In this document: positions 23,961 through 32,217 of the stretch, piece after piece
Numbering within the stretch: position 1 is the first letter of the stretch
How the letters are laid out: every line of letters begins with the position of its first letter
Origin: Planctomycetota bacterium
GTDB lineage: Bacteria; Planctomycetota; B15-G4
Assembly (NCBI GenBank): GCA_029259745.1
Contig: JAJDEO010000063.1
Location: 124,001 to 188,000 of the forward strand
Length of the DNA: 64,000 bases
Direction: 5' to 3'
Translations under genes and position numbers: made by a program
Notes under the pieces: model-generated
The model's database searches: none
What the model saw: the letters and a program-made list of their open reading frames with translations, nothing else
What the model was told of the DNA's origin: nothing

Positions 23961-25262
23961 TCAGCTGCTTGTGCGCAGGTAATCCAGGCGCTCGGGGAGC
24001 TCTCCACGCTCGCCGAGACCACTGTCGAACAGCGCCTTGAGGTCCTGAAGAGCCCTGGCGTCGCCTTCTGCCGTGATCGTTTCAGGGTGGGGATGCTCGC
24101 CGACGAGCATGATCAGTCCCATGAGAGACGTCGCCGAGCAGGGCTTGCCGTCGAACGAGAGCTCGATAGGGGTGCCGTAGTGGCGGGCGATCTGGACGAT
24201 GAGGGCCAAGGGACGTGCATGCAGCACGATCCCGTCAGGGAGTGCGAGCTCGATCTGATCCTGGTTGACGAACGTCGAGAGGATCTCCTGTGCCACCGAG
24301 GCAGCCGCTTCGACGCTCAGGTAAGCCTGCCGAAGGCACAGATTGACCGCGACGTGCAGGATCGTGGCCTTCGGGACGAGCTCAGCAATGCGCTCACGGG
24401 CCTCCTCGTGGCGTACATCGTTCTCGTGGCGTTCGTAAAAGTGGATCAGGTCCGTGGTCATCTCGAGCAGATGGAAGGCCACGGATGCGTGACCGCGCAG
24501 CGAGGCGACCCATTCGTGCTCGCGCTCGAACAAGGTTCCCTGGATGTACGTGTCGTACATCGACTGGATGTTGTGGACCGCCCCCTCGTACCGGCGAGCG
24601 CGCTCTTCGGTGGCGTGGTTCGCGACGAACTCGGCGAGATCCGCCTGCGCCCGGACGTGGCGGAGGTTGAGCTGCCGCGCCCCGTCGAGCACCTGCAGGA
24701 ACTTGGCCGCGATCTCCGTGATGTGCTCGTGCTCGGCCACGCCCTCGTCCGCCTCGAGGTTGCGAGGAAGAACCTGCTTCTGCTCGATGGGAGCCGGAGC
24801 CGGCGATTCTTCCGCCGTTTCAGTCAGGTCGAGGCCGATCTCACGGGATTCCGTGATCAACGCGCTCAGAACAGCGACAAGACACGTGTCGAGCTTCTGG
24901 CGAGCTTCCTTCACGGCGGCCTCGAGCTCGGGACGACCCTCGTCCGAGACCATGCGGAAACCCGGGAGGCGCCGCGTCATGTGCAACGACACCGACTTCA
25001 CGCGCGAGAGCCAGCGCAGCGACGCGACCAGTTCGCGATAGGGGGCGTAGCGACGGTTCTGCCGGGCTCCGAAGTCGTCGAGGAAGTCCTCGAGAACATC
25101 GGAGACTTCGTGAACGTGGGCCACGAGCGGCGGATGGTCGAGCTGCGTCGGGGCCTTCGTCAGGGAAACAGCGAGGCCGCCCAGGTGACGCGCCTCCTGC
25201 TCGAGCAACGGCACGAAGTCCTCCTCGCGAAGGATGATCGTTCGTGACTGGTTCGGACTCAT
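23961..25262 (-). CDS. Helical protein with a C-terminal HPr-like phosphocarrier domain
   Basis: 433 residues from the ATG at 25262. The last ~88 residues match HPr: VLHARPLALIVQIARHYGTPIELSFDGKPCSATSLMGLIMLVG, with the phosphorylatable histidine in HARP (His348) and the region of the regulatory serine (ATSLMG). HPr proteins are normally ~85 residues and pass phosphate in the PTS or are regulated by HPr kinase. The remaining ~345 residues are helical, with several His-containing segments (HVHEVSDVLEDFLDDF, LLEMTTDLIHFYERHENDVRHEEARERIAELVP) and no hydrophobic segment; I recognise no family. It ends just short of parS and is divergent from a sigma factor. A nitrogen- or carbon-signalling role is possible; undetermined. 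Confidence 0.7.
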   Translation of the reverse strand: MSPNQSRTIILREEDFVPLLEQEARHLGGLAVSLTKAPTQLDHPPLVAHVHEVSDVLEDFLDDFGARQNRRYAPYRELVASLRWLSRVKSVSLHMTRRLPGFRMVSDEGRPELEAAVKEARQKLDTCLVAVLSALITESREIGLDLTETAEESPAPAPIEQKQVLPRNLEADEGVAEHEHITEIAAKFLQVLDGARQLNLRHVRAQADLAEFVANHATEERARRYEGAVHNIQSMYDTYIQGTLFEREHEWVASLRGHASVAFHLLEMTTDLIHFYERHENDVRHEEARERIAELVPKATILHVAVNLCLRQAYLSVEAAASVAQEILSTFVNQDQIELALPDGIVLHARPLALIVQIARHYGTPIELSFDGKPCSATSLMGLIMLVGEHPHPETITAEGDARALQDLKALFDSGLGERGELPERLDYLRTSS

Positions 25263-25365
25263 CGGCGAACTCGCGTGCATGCGGTGGGTGAAGAGAACCA
25301 TCGGCCGGAACTTCGAAGTGCTGGAGAAGGCGCCTCAAGGTTCGCCGGCATGACAGCCGACGAGC

Positions 25366-26244
25366 TTGTACTCGGTACTCACCCGTCAAACCCGCGGAGA
25401 TGGTCCCATTTCGGCCGACCTCGCCATCGAGATCTACCTGCGCGAGATCAATCGCGTCAAGCTCCTGACCGCTGACCAGGAGAAGGAGCTTGCGCGTGAA
25501 GTGCAAGTGGGTGACGGTGCCGCCCGTGCGCACCTCGCCGAGGCCAACCTACGCCTCGTCGTCAGTATCGCAAAACGCTACCTCCATCGCGGCATGACTC
25601 TCCTCGACCTCATCGAAGAGGGCAACGTCGGGCTCATGCGAGCCGTCGAGAAGTTCGATCCGGACGCCAACTGCCGGTTCTCGACCTACGCGACCTGGTG
25701 GATCAAGCAGTCGATCCGGCGTGCGATCACGAACACAGTCCGCCCCGTGCGCATCCCGTCGTACATGGTCGAGCTCATGAACCGCTGGCGTCACGCACAC
25801 AAGACGCTGATGTTCGAGTTGGATCGTGAGCCGACGCCGGCCGAACTCGCCGAGCACATGGAACTCAAGCCTGAAGCTCTCGAGTCGATCCGCGGCGCGC
25901 TGACCACGTCCGCACGGCACACGCAGTCGTTCTCGTTCGACAACAAGGACAGCGATGGGGGAAACCTCTCCGATGTTCTCGTCGATGACGGTTCGCCCGA
26001 CCCGAGCGACACGTTCGAACACATGACGGAGGTCGCGCGCATGGAGGGCCTTCTCGACAAGCTCGACGAACGTCCGCGCAAGATCCTCCAGATGCGCTTC
26101 GGCCTGGGCTACGATGACGCCATGACCCTCAAGCGCATCGGTGAGGAACTGGGTTTGACGCGCGAACGCGTGCGCCAGATCCAGAACGAGGCTCTCGCGC
26201 GGCTGATGTCGGAGATGTCGGACACACAGCCGCTGGAGGACTGA
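25366..26244 (+). CDS. Sigma-70 family RNA polymerase sigma factor (RpoD/RpoS group)
   Basis: 292 residues from a TTG. Region 1.2 (DLAIEIYLREINRVKLLTADQEKELA), region 2 (HLAEANLRLVVSIAKRYLHRGMTLLDLIEEGNVGLMRAVEKFD and FSTYATWWIKQSIRRAI, the -10 recognition helix), region 3 (RIPSYMVELMNRWRHA...) and region 4 (LDERPRKILQMRFGLGYDDAMTLKRIGEELGLTRERVRQIQNEALARL) are all present, the order of group 1/2 sigma factors. The N-terminus is short: there is no long region 1.1, so it is either a compact primary sigma or a group 2 stress sigma. Region 1.2 at residue ~17 supports the chosen start. It heads the plus-strand run that includes hemW and the bsh genes. Confidence 0.92.
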   Translation: MYSVLTRQTRGDGPISADLAIEIYLREINRVKLLTADQEKELAREVQVGDGAARAHLAEANLRLVVSIAKRYLHRGMTLLDLIEEGNVGLMRAVEKFDPDANCRFSTYATWWIKQSIRRAITNTVRPVRIPSYMVELMNRWRHAHKTLMFELDREPTPAELAEHMELKPEALESIRGALTTSARHTQSFSFDNKDSDGGNLSDVLVDDGSPDPSDTFEHMTEVARMEGLLDKLDERPRKILQMRFGLGYDDAMTLKRIGEELGLTRERVRQIQNEALARLMSEMSDTQPLED

Positions 26245-26265
26245 CCGGGGCGCCTCGGAGCCCCC

Positions 26266-27453
26266 GTGACCCCTCTGGTCGACCTTGGACCTCCCGGTCC
26301 ACCAGCGCACCTCTACGTCCACGTTCCGTTCTGCTCGGACCGCTGCACGTACTGCGCGTTTGCAACCGTGCTCGACGACCCGCGTCTCCACGGACGCCTC
26401 GTGAACGGGCTCGGTTCGGAGCTCGCCCGCTCGGGGCCCCTCGCAACGCTTCAAACCGTCTACCTCGGTGGCGGCACGCCGTCGCGCCTTGCCGGAGGCC
26501 ACCTGGCGCAGCTCCTCGCGAGCATCCGCGCGCACGCCGACGTCGCGCCCGACGCCGAGCTCACCCTCGAGGCGAACCCGAGCGACGTCAGTCCCGAGGC
26601 TCTCCGCACCTGGGCCGACCTCGGCGTCACGCGCATCTCGCTCGGTGTCCAGACGTTCCAGACGACCGTTCTGCAACGTCTTGGCCGTCACCACTCCGGG
26701 GACGACGCACGCAAAGCCCTGCACGTGCTCCGAGAGTGGGGGGGAAGCTGGTCAGCGGACCTGCTCGTGGGCTGGGCCCACCAAACTCTCGCGGCCGTCG
26801 CCGCGGACGTCGCCGAGCTGATCGCGGCGAGCCCTCCGCATGTCTCCGTCTACGGACTCACGATCGAACCAGGCACCGTCCTCGCAGCCGCCGACGCTCG
26901 CGGCGACGTCGTGCGTACTCCGCCTGCTCTGTCCCCCGACCTCGACGACCGCTGGTCCACGGCGCTCATCGAGGCAGGTTATCACCGCTATGAGATCTCT
27001 AACTTCGCGTTAGAGGGATTCCAAAGCGTTCATAACAGGGCTTATTGGCGCAACGCGGACGTGCACGCGCTCGGCCCCGGTGCCGTCAGCACGCGTGGGC
27101 CCCTGCGTTGGCGCAACGAGCCGGACACCGTGCGCTACCTCGACGCCATCGAGCACTCGCGGACCGCGCGCATCTCTTGCGAGCGTCTCACTCCCGGTGC
27201 AAAGCTGCTCGAAACGCTGGCTGTCGGCTTGCGAACGAGCCGCGGGGTCGACACCTCGGCGCTCGATCGAAGATTCTTGGGCTGGCGAGATCGTCTCTCG
27301 GACACACTCGACCGCTGTGTGGCGCTCGGCTTGTGGACCCTCGAGGATGGGACCCTGCGCGTTCCGGATACCCATCGGGTCAAAGTCGACCGGCTCATGG
27401 AGGAGCTTGTGCTCTCGCTCTCGGGTGATGTCTATGATCCTTTTGGTCGATAA
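26266..27453 (+). CDS. HemW-like radical SAM protein
   Basis: 395 residues from GTG. The radical SAM cluster is CSDRCTYC (Cys23, 27, 30) followed by AF rather than the C-x-C of HemN, so this is the HemW type, a heme chaperone/transferase, and not the coproporphyrinogen dehydrogenase HemN. Further family marks: YLGGGTPSRL, TLEANPSDV, GVTRISLGVQTFQ, LLVGWAHQT (where HemW has DLIxGxPxQT), HRYEISNFAL and HNRAYWRN. Starts 21 bases after the sigma gene and overlaps the amidotransferase gene by 20 bases. Confidence 0.86.
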   Translation: MTPLVDLGPPGPPAHLYVHVPFCSDRCTYCAFATVLDDPRLHGRLVNGLGSELARSGPLATLQTVYLGGGTPSRLAGGHLAQLLASIRAHADVAPDAELTLEANPSDVSPEALRTWADLGVTRISLGVQTFQTTVLQRLGRHHSGDDARKALHVLREWGGSWSADLLVGWAHQTLAAVAADVAELIAASPPHVSVYGLTIEPGTVLAAADARGDVVRTPPALSPDLDDRWSTALIEAGYHRYEISNFALEGFQSVHNRAYWRNADVHALGPGAVSTRGPLRWRNEPDTVRYLDAIEHSRTARISCERLTPGAKLLETLAVGLRTSRGVDTSALDRRFLGWRDRLSDTLDRCVALGLWTLEDGTLRVPDTHRVKVDRLMEELVLSLSGDVYDPFGR

Positions 27454-28021
27454 TTACGACTCGTTTACATACAATTTAAGCGACCTCATTCGCTCGAGGT
27501 TGCCGACCCCGCGCGATCTCGTGATCGTTCGAAACGACGCCGGTGAGGCGCGTGCGCTGCTCGCGTCGGCCACCTGGACGCACCTCGTTCTCTCCCCCGG
27601 TCCTGGTCACCCGCGCGACGCACGCCTCTCCGTCGAGCTGCCCCCGCTCGTCCCGTCGCTCCCGGTGCTCGGCGTCTGCCTCGGTCACCAGATCCTCGCC
27701 GTGCTCGAGGGCGCCGTCGTCACGCGCACACCGCACGCCGCCCACGGATCGACGACGCGCATCGAACACGATGGCCGCGGACTCTTTTCCGGCATCCAAG
27801 GCCCGTTCGACGCCGCGCTCTATCACTCTCTCGCGGTCGACGACTCGTCTGTCCCACACACCCTCGACGTTTCGGCACGCTCAGAGGCCGGGGCTATCAT
27901 GGCCATCCGCCATCGCTCCCGTCCCCACGCCGGCGTCCAGTTCCATCCCGAATCGTTCATGACACCGCTCGGTGCCCACATGATCGACAACTTCCTGGCC
28001 CTCGGACCCCTCGCCTCGTGA
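27434..28021 (+). CDS. Glutamine amidotransferase of the anthranilate/aminodeoxychorismate synthase type
   Basis: 195 residues, the size of PabA/TrpG. LVDNYDSFTYNLSDLIR, LSPGPGHPRDA, LPVLGVCLGHQILAVLEGA (nucleophile cysteine in VCLGH) and GVQFHPESFMT (His and Glu of the triad) define a class I glutaminase that supplies ammonia to TrpE or PabB. No TrpE/PabB is in the window, so the pathway (tryptophan or folate) is undecided. The start is inside hemW (20-base overlap) and the end overlaps pyrF (GTGA). Confidence 0.9.
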   Translation: MILLVDNYDSFTYNLSDLIRSRLPTPRDLVIVRNDAGEARALLASATWTHLVLSPGPGHPRDARLSVELPPLVPSLPVLGVCLGHQILAVLEGAVVTRTPHAAHGSTTRIEHDGRGLFSGIQGPFDAALYHSLAVDDSSVPHTLDVSARSEAGAIMAIRHRSRPHAGVQFHPESFMTPLGAHMIDNFLALGPLAS

Positions 28022-28905
28022 GTCGATTCTCGGAACGCGTGTCCGCTGCGGTGGCCGCCAAGAACTCGTGTCTCGTCGTCGGGCTCGACCCGGTGCTCGC
28101 TCGACTCCCCGCCGAGGTCACCGCCGACGCCACGGGTCCCGCGGCCATCACGGCCTTCGCGCGCGAGGTCATCGCTGCCGTCGCTCCCTTTGCGGTCGCG
28201 ATCAAGCCGCAGATCGCGTTCTACGAAACCTTCGGCGCGGCGGGCTGGACTGCCTACGAGGAGACGATCGCGCTCGCGCAGAGTCATGGCCTGCTCGTCA
28301 TCGGCGACATCAAGCGCGGCGACATCGGCTCGACGGCAGCCGCCTACGCCGAGGCTCACCTGCAGCGTCGCACCGATCACCCAACGGCCGACGCCGTCAC
28401 GGTGAACCCATACCTCGGTAGCGACGGCGTGCGACCGTTCGTCGACGCTGCGCGCGCCAACGACGCCGGTCTCTTCGTCCTGGTGCGCACGTCGAACCCG
28501 TCCGCTGGGGAGATCCAGGCGCTGGAACTCCGCGACGGGGGGACGGTGGATGAACGCGTTGCGGCGTTGGTCAACGAGTGGGGGAGTGACGACGGTTCGA
28601 CGCCCTACACGGACGTCGGCGCCGTGGTCGGAGCCACCACGTCGACAGCGCTCGCGCGCCTGCGCGGCGCCATGCCGCGCGCGTGGTTCCTCGTGCCAGG
28701 TGTCGGCGCGCAGGGAGGAACCGCGGCCGACATCGTCGCTGCGTTCGGAGCCGACGGCCGCGGGGTCCTCGTGAACGCCTCGCGCTCGATCCTCTACGCG
28801 CACGAAGCCCGCCCCGACGTGCCGTGGCGCAAGGCGATCGCCGACGCGGCGCAGACACTTCGCGACGAGCTGCGCGACGCCGCGCGCGCAGCAACAACTC
28901 CATGA
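28018..28905 (+). CDS. pyrF: Orotidine-5'-phosphate decarboxylase (type 2)
   Basis: 295 residues from GTG, overlapping the amidotransferase stop. Catalytic core LVIGDIKRGDIGSTAAAYAEAHL (Lys and Asp of the DxKxxDI motif) and substrate-loop VTVNPYLGSDGVRPFV; the C-terminal phosphate-binding region is MPRAWFLVPGVGAQGGTAADIVAAFG. The length and the GDIKRGDIGSTA signature place it in the longer type 2 group rather than the ~230-residue E. coli type. It makes UMP in pyrimidine synthesis. Its last four bases overlap bshC (ATGA). Confidence 0.94.
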   Translation: MSRFSERVSAAVAAKNSCLVVGLDPVLARLPAEVTADATGPAAITAFAREVIAAVAPFAVAIKPQIAFYETFGAAGWTAYEETIALAQSHGLLVIGDIKRGDIGSTAAAYAEAHLQRRTDHPTADAVTVNPYLGSDGVRPFVDAARANDAGLFVLVRTSNPSAGEIQALELRDGGTVDERVAALVNEWGSDDGSTPYTDVGAVVGATTSTALARLRGAMPRAWFLVPGVGAQGGTAADIVAAFGADGRGVLVNASRSILYAHEARPDVPWRKAIADAAQTLRDELRDAARAATTP

Positions 28906-30335
28906 CGATCCGCCGACTCGCGCGTCCCCTCGTCCATCGCCCTTGGACGACACCCTGGTTCGACGGAGACGCCGAGCTCACGAGTCTCTTCGGTCACGCA
29001 CCCTCGATCGACGCAGCAGCTCGCGTCGGACGCGAGCACGATGCACGCCGCAGCGCTGGCTCCTGGCGCGCCGCGTTGCACGGTGCACGCGCCGACCAGG
29101 TCGCCGACAACGCACTCGTCGTCCTTGCCGGACAACAGCCCGTCGTCGCTGGAGGCGCGGCGCTCGTCGCGCACAAGGCCGCAACCGCCGTCGCGATGGC
29201 ACGCGTTCTCTCGGGGCTCTGGGATCGGCAAGTCATTCCCGTGTTCCTCATGGCGACGCAGGACCACGACACGAGCGAGATCGATCACGTCGATCTCATG
29301 CCTGAAGACGGAACGCTCCGCCGTCTGCGCTGTCCCGTGTCTCCGAAGCACGAGATGTTCCATCGATGTCGGTGGAATCACGGTGTCTTGAGGGAAGTCC
29401 TCGGTGAAGTCGCACACAACGATGCACTCGTCGCGCGGATTGTCGCGGCCACGACGCCTACGCGCTTCGCGAGCCATGTCGCCGCGCTGCTCGACGAAGC
29501 GTTCGGTGAGCTCGGCCTGCTCACGGTCGACGCGCACGATCTCGAAGGCGATGGACGTGGCGTTCTCGCGCGTGCGTTGAACGACACGCAAGCCCATCGC
29601 GACGTCCTCGCGCGCGGTGCCGAGGCATTGCAACGCGTCGGGCTCGACGCGGCGTTCGACCCCGACGACCCGCGCCCGCTCGTGCTCGAGTCACGCGACG
29701 ACCAACGCCGCCGCGTCGAGGCCGACGATACGTCCGCCGCGTCGCGCTTCGTCGACAACCCGACGGCCTTCTCGCCGCACGCGTCGCTGCGCCCGATCGT
29801 GCAAGCCAAGGCGCTGCCCGTCGTCGCGCAAGTCTGCGGGCCGTCCGAGATCGTCTACCTCGCGCAAGCGCGCGCGCTACACAATCTTCACGACGCCGTC
29901 GCGCCCGTCCTCGTCCCGCGCATGGAAGCGAGCTTCGTGCGCGACGACGCGTCCTTCGACGAAGCCACCGACACCTTGCTCGGTGACCGTGTGCCGATCC
30001 TCGCCGAAGAACGCGCGCTGCTCGAGGCCGCACGCAGGTTCACGGACTCCGTTGCCGCGCGTGACGAGCGCCTCGACCCGCGGCTTCGTCGCTGGGTTCG
30101 CTCGCTCGAACGCAGCGCGCGACGCCTCGCCGAGGCGCCGAGCTTCCGCGGCAAGCCGGCCGACGCGCGTACGAGCTGGCTGCGACCGCGCGGTCGCGCG
30201 CAAGACTCCGTGCTCGCGTGGCTCCCGCAGCTCGCCGCCGCCGAACACCCCGCCGCGTGGGGCGCACACATCGTCTCGATGGCGCGCCCGTTCGATGCCC
30301 CCGTCCACATCCTCCACTCAGGTCCCACACGATGA
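28902..30335 (+). CDS. bshC: Bacillithiol biosynthesis cysteine-adding enzyme
   Basis: 477 residues. Family-specific stretches: LVVLAGQQPVVAGGAALVAHKAATAVAMARVL (BshC GQQxGxxxGPLYxxxKxxxAI), VIPVFLMATQDHDTSEIDHV (PVFWxAxEDHDxxEI), and late VAQVCGPSEIVYLAQARALHNLHDAVAPVLVPRMEASFV (GPGEIxYxxQLxxxYxxxxxxxPxxxPR). BshC ligates cysteine to glucosaminyl-malate to finish bacillithiol, a low-molecular-weight thiol. Known members are ~500-540 residues, so this one is slightly short. Directly followed, with ATGA overlap, by bshB1. The longer in-frame extension into pyrF is not real because the pyrF frame is strongly conserved there. Confidence 0.9.
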   Translation: MTIRRLARPLVHRPWTTPWFDGDAELTSLFGHAPSIDAAARVGREHDARRSAGSWRAALHGARADQVADNALVVLAGQQPVVAGGAALVAHKAATAVAMARVLSGLWDRQVIPVFLMATQDHDTSEIDHVDLMPEDGTLRRLRCPVSPKHEMFHRCRWNHGVLREVLGEVAHNDALVARIVAATTPTRFASHVAALLDEAFGELGLLTVDAHDLEGDGRGVLARALNDTQAHRDVLARGAEALQRVGLDAAFDPDDPRPLVLESRDDQRRRVEADDTSAASRFVDNPTAFSPHASLRPIVQAKALPVVAQVCGPSEIVYLAQARALHNLHDAVAPVLVPRMEASFVRDDASFDEATDTLLGDRVPILAEERALLEAARRFTDSVAARDERLDPRLRRWVRSLERSARRLAEAPSFRGKPADARTSWLRPRGRAQDSVLAWLPQLAAAEHPAAWGAHIVSMARPFDAPVHILHSGPTR

Positions 30336-31081
30336 CCGTCGACGCCCTCATCTTCGGACCACACCCCGACGACATCGAAATCCTCGCCGGAGGGCTCGCC
30401 CTCGTGCTCGGCGCGCGCGGCGAAACCGTCGGTGGGATCGACCTCTCGAGGGGCGAGGCAGGAACGCGCGGCTCGGCCGAACAGCGAGCCGACGAGGCGC
30501 GGCGCGGCGGAGAGATCCTCGGCCTCGCTTTCCGTGAGAACCTCGGCCTGCCCGACGGAGGCATCCGCAACGACGACGCGAGTCGCGACCTCGTCATCGA
30601 CGCGCTGCGCCGCCATCGTCCGCGGCTCGTGGTCGCGCCCGAGCCCGACGGTCACCATCCCGACCACCTCAACGCCGGCCACCTCATTCGTGAGGCACGC
30701 TTTCTCGCCGGCTGCTCGCGCATCGGACCCGCCGGCGACCCGTGGCGGCCCGGACGAGTGCTCTACTATCCGTCGCGCAAGCCCTCGATGCCCACGATCA
30801 TCGTGGACGTCACCCAGCACTTTGACCGGAAGATGGAGGCGATTCGAGCGCACGAATCGCAGCTCCACAGCACATCTTCGACGGAGCAGGCGACCACCAT
30901 CTCGTCGCCTGACTTCCTGGACATCATCGAGGCTGATGCCCGTCATTTCGGTGCCATGATCGGTGCCCGCTACGGCGAGGCCTTCTCGCTCGACGGCCCG
31001 GTTGCCGTCGACGACCCGATCGCCGCCGTCCGCGATCGCGGTGCGGCCGTCTTCACACCCCGTCGAGACACCAAACGATGA
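30332..31081 (+). CDS. bshB1: Bacillithiol biosynthesis deacetylase (PIG-L/LmbE family)
   Basis: 249 residues. The zinc motif HPDD in ALIFGPHPDDIEILAGG and the later HHPDHLNAGHL are the metal ligands of the LmbE-like N-acetylglucosaminyl deacetylases; DLSRGEAGTRGSAEQRADEA is the substrate-binding segment shared by BshB and MshB. VLYYPSRKPSMPTIIVDVTQHFDRKMEAIRAHESQ fits the BshB1 subtype. It removes acetate from GlcNAc-malate, the second step of bacillithiol synthesis. Overlaps both neighbours by four bases. Confidence 0.92.
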   Translation: MTVDALIFGPHPDDIEILAGGLALVLGARGETVGGIDLSRGEAGTRGSAEQRADEARRGGEILGLAFRENLGLPDGGIRNDDASRDLVIDALRRHRPRLVVAPEPDGHHPDHLNAGHLIREARFLAGCSRIGPAGDPWRPGRVLYYPSRKPSMPTIIVDVTQHFDRKMEAIRAHESQLHSTSSTEQATTISSPDFLDIIEADARHFGAMIGARYGEAFSLDGPVAVDDPIAAVRDRGAAVFTPRRDTKR

Positions 31082-32217
31082 GCCTCCGTATCGGCATCGC
31101 CTGCTACCCCACGTACGGCGGCAGCGGCGTCCTCGCCACCGAACTCGGCCTCGCCCTCGCCGACAGCGGCCACCGCATCGATCTGTTCTCGTACGCCCGT
31201 CCCCAGCGCCTCTCGGCGTTCCACGAAGGCATCGAGTTCCACAACGTCACGGTGTCTTCCTATCCGCTGTTCCAGTATCCGCCGTATGACCTAGCCCTCG
31301 CCTCGTCGATGCGCAGTGTCATGGAGCAGGGGCTCGACATCCTGCACGTGCATTACGCGGTGCCCCACGCGCTTTGCGCCTACCTCGCGCGCCGCATGGC
31401 CGGACCCGAATGCGCGACCCGCATCGTCACGACGTTGCATGGCACGGACATCACGATCCTCGGACGCGATCCGTCGTACCGCGAGGTCATCCGCTTCGGA
31501 CTCGAGCAGAGCGACGCCGTCATCAGCGTCAGTGAATGGCTCGCCGAGGAGACGCGCACGGTCTTCGACTACGACGGACCGATCGACGTCGTCCCGAACT
31601 TCGTCGACACCGAGCGCTTCTCGCCCCCGCCGACGCCCTGCGATCGCAACAAGCTGGCACCCGAGGGCGCGCCGCTGATCGTGCACATGTCGAACTTCCG
31701 GCTGCTCAAGCGTGCCCACGAGACGCTCGACGTCCTCGACCGCATCGACCATCCCGACGCCGTGCTCGTGCTGGCCGGCGACGGGCCCGAGCTGTCACCC
31801 ATCCGCGACGAGGCGACCCGCCGCGGACTCTGCGACCGCGTCCGTTTCCTCGGTGAGATCGCCGAGGTCACGCCCATCCTCACGTGCTGCGACGTGGCCC
31901 TCTTTCCCAGCGAAAGCGAGTCTTTCGGGCTCGCGGCGCTCGAAGCGATGTCGTGCGGGTTGCCCGTCGTCGCGACGCGCGTCGGCGGTGTGCCCGAAGT
32001 CGTGATCGAAGGCGAGACGGGCTACCTGCATGAAGTCGGCGACACGGCCGCCATGGCCCGCAGCGTCCAGAAGCTCCTCGCGGATCCCGAGCTGTGCGCC
32101 GCGATGGGCCAACGGGCCGCGGCGCGGGCGCGCGAGTGCTTCTCGCTCAAGTCGAGCCTCGAGCAGCACGAGGCGATCTACAGGCGCGTGCTCGCCGCAC
32201 CGATCCGCCACCCGTGA
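31078..32217 (+). CDS. bshA: N-acetylglucosaminyl L-malate synthase
   Basis: 379 residues, GT4 family with the BshA-specific N-terminus IGIACYPTYGGSGVLATELGLALADSGH, HNVTVSSYPLFQYPPYDLALASSM, DILHVHYAVPHALCAYLARRM and TTLHGTDITILGRDPSYREVIRFGLEQSDAVISVSEWL. The donor site has FLGEIAEVTPILTCCDVALFPSESESFGLAALEAMSCGLPVVATRVGG. It joins UDP-GlcNAc to malate, the first step of bacillithiol synthesis. Third gene of a bshC-bshB1-bshA run with ATGA overlaps; its stop overlaps the cysteine desulfurase start. Confidence 0.95.
   Translation: MSLRIGIACYPTYGGSGVLATELGLALADSGHRIDLFSYARPQRLSAFHEGIEFHNVTVSSYPLFQYPPYDLALASSMRSVMEQGLDILHVHYAVPHALCAYLARRMAGPECATRIVTTLHGTDITILGRDPSYREVIRFGLEQSDAVISVSEWLAEETRTVFDYDGPIDVVPNFVDTERFSPPPTPCDRNKLAPEGAPLIVHMSNFRLLKRAHETLDVLDRIDHPDAVLVLAGDGPELSPIRDEATRRGLCDRVRFLGEIAEVTPILTCCDVALFPSESESFGLAALEAMSCGLPVVATRVGGVPEVVIEGETGYLHEVGDTAAMARSVQKLLADPELCAAMGQRAAARARECFSLKSSLEQHEAIYRRVLAAPIRHP

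Noticed and set aside
25350..25475. Short ATG frame overlapping the sigma factor start, as a leader peptide
   Set aside because: It runs out of frame into conserved sigma region 1.2 and has no ribosome site distinct from that gene.
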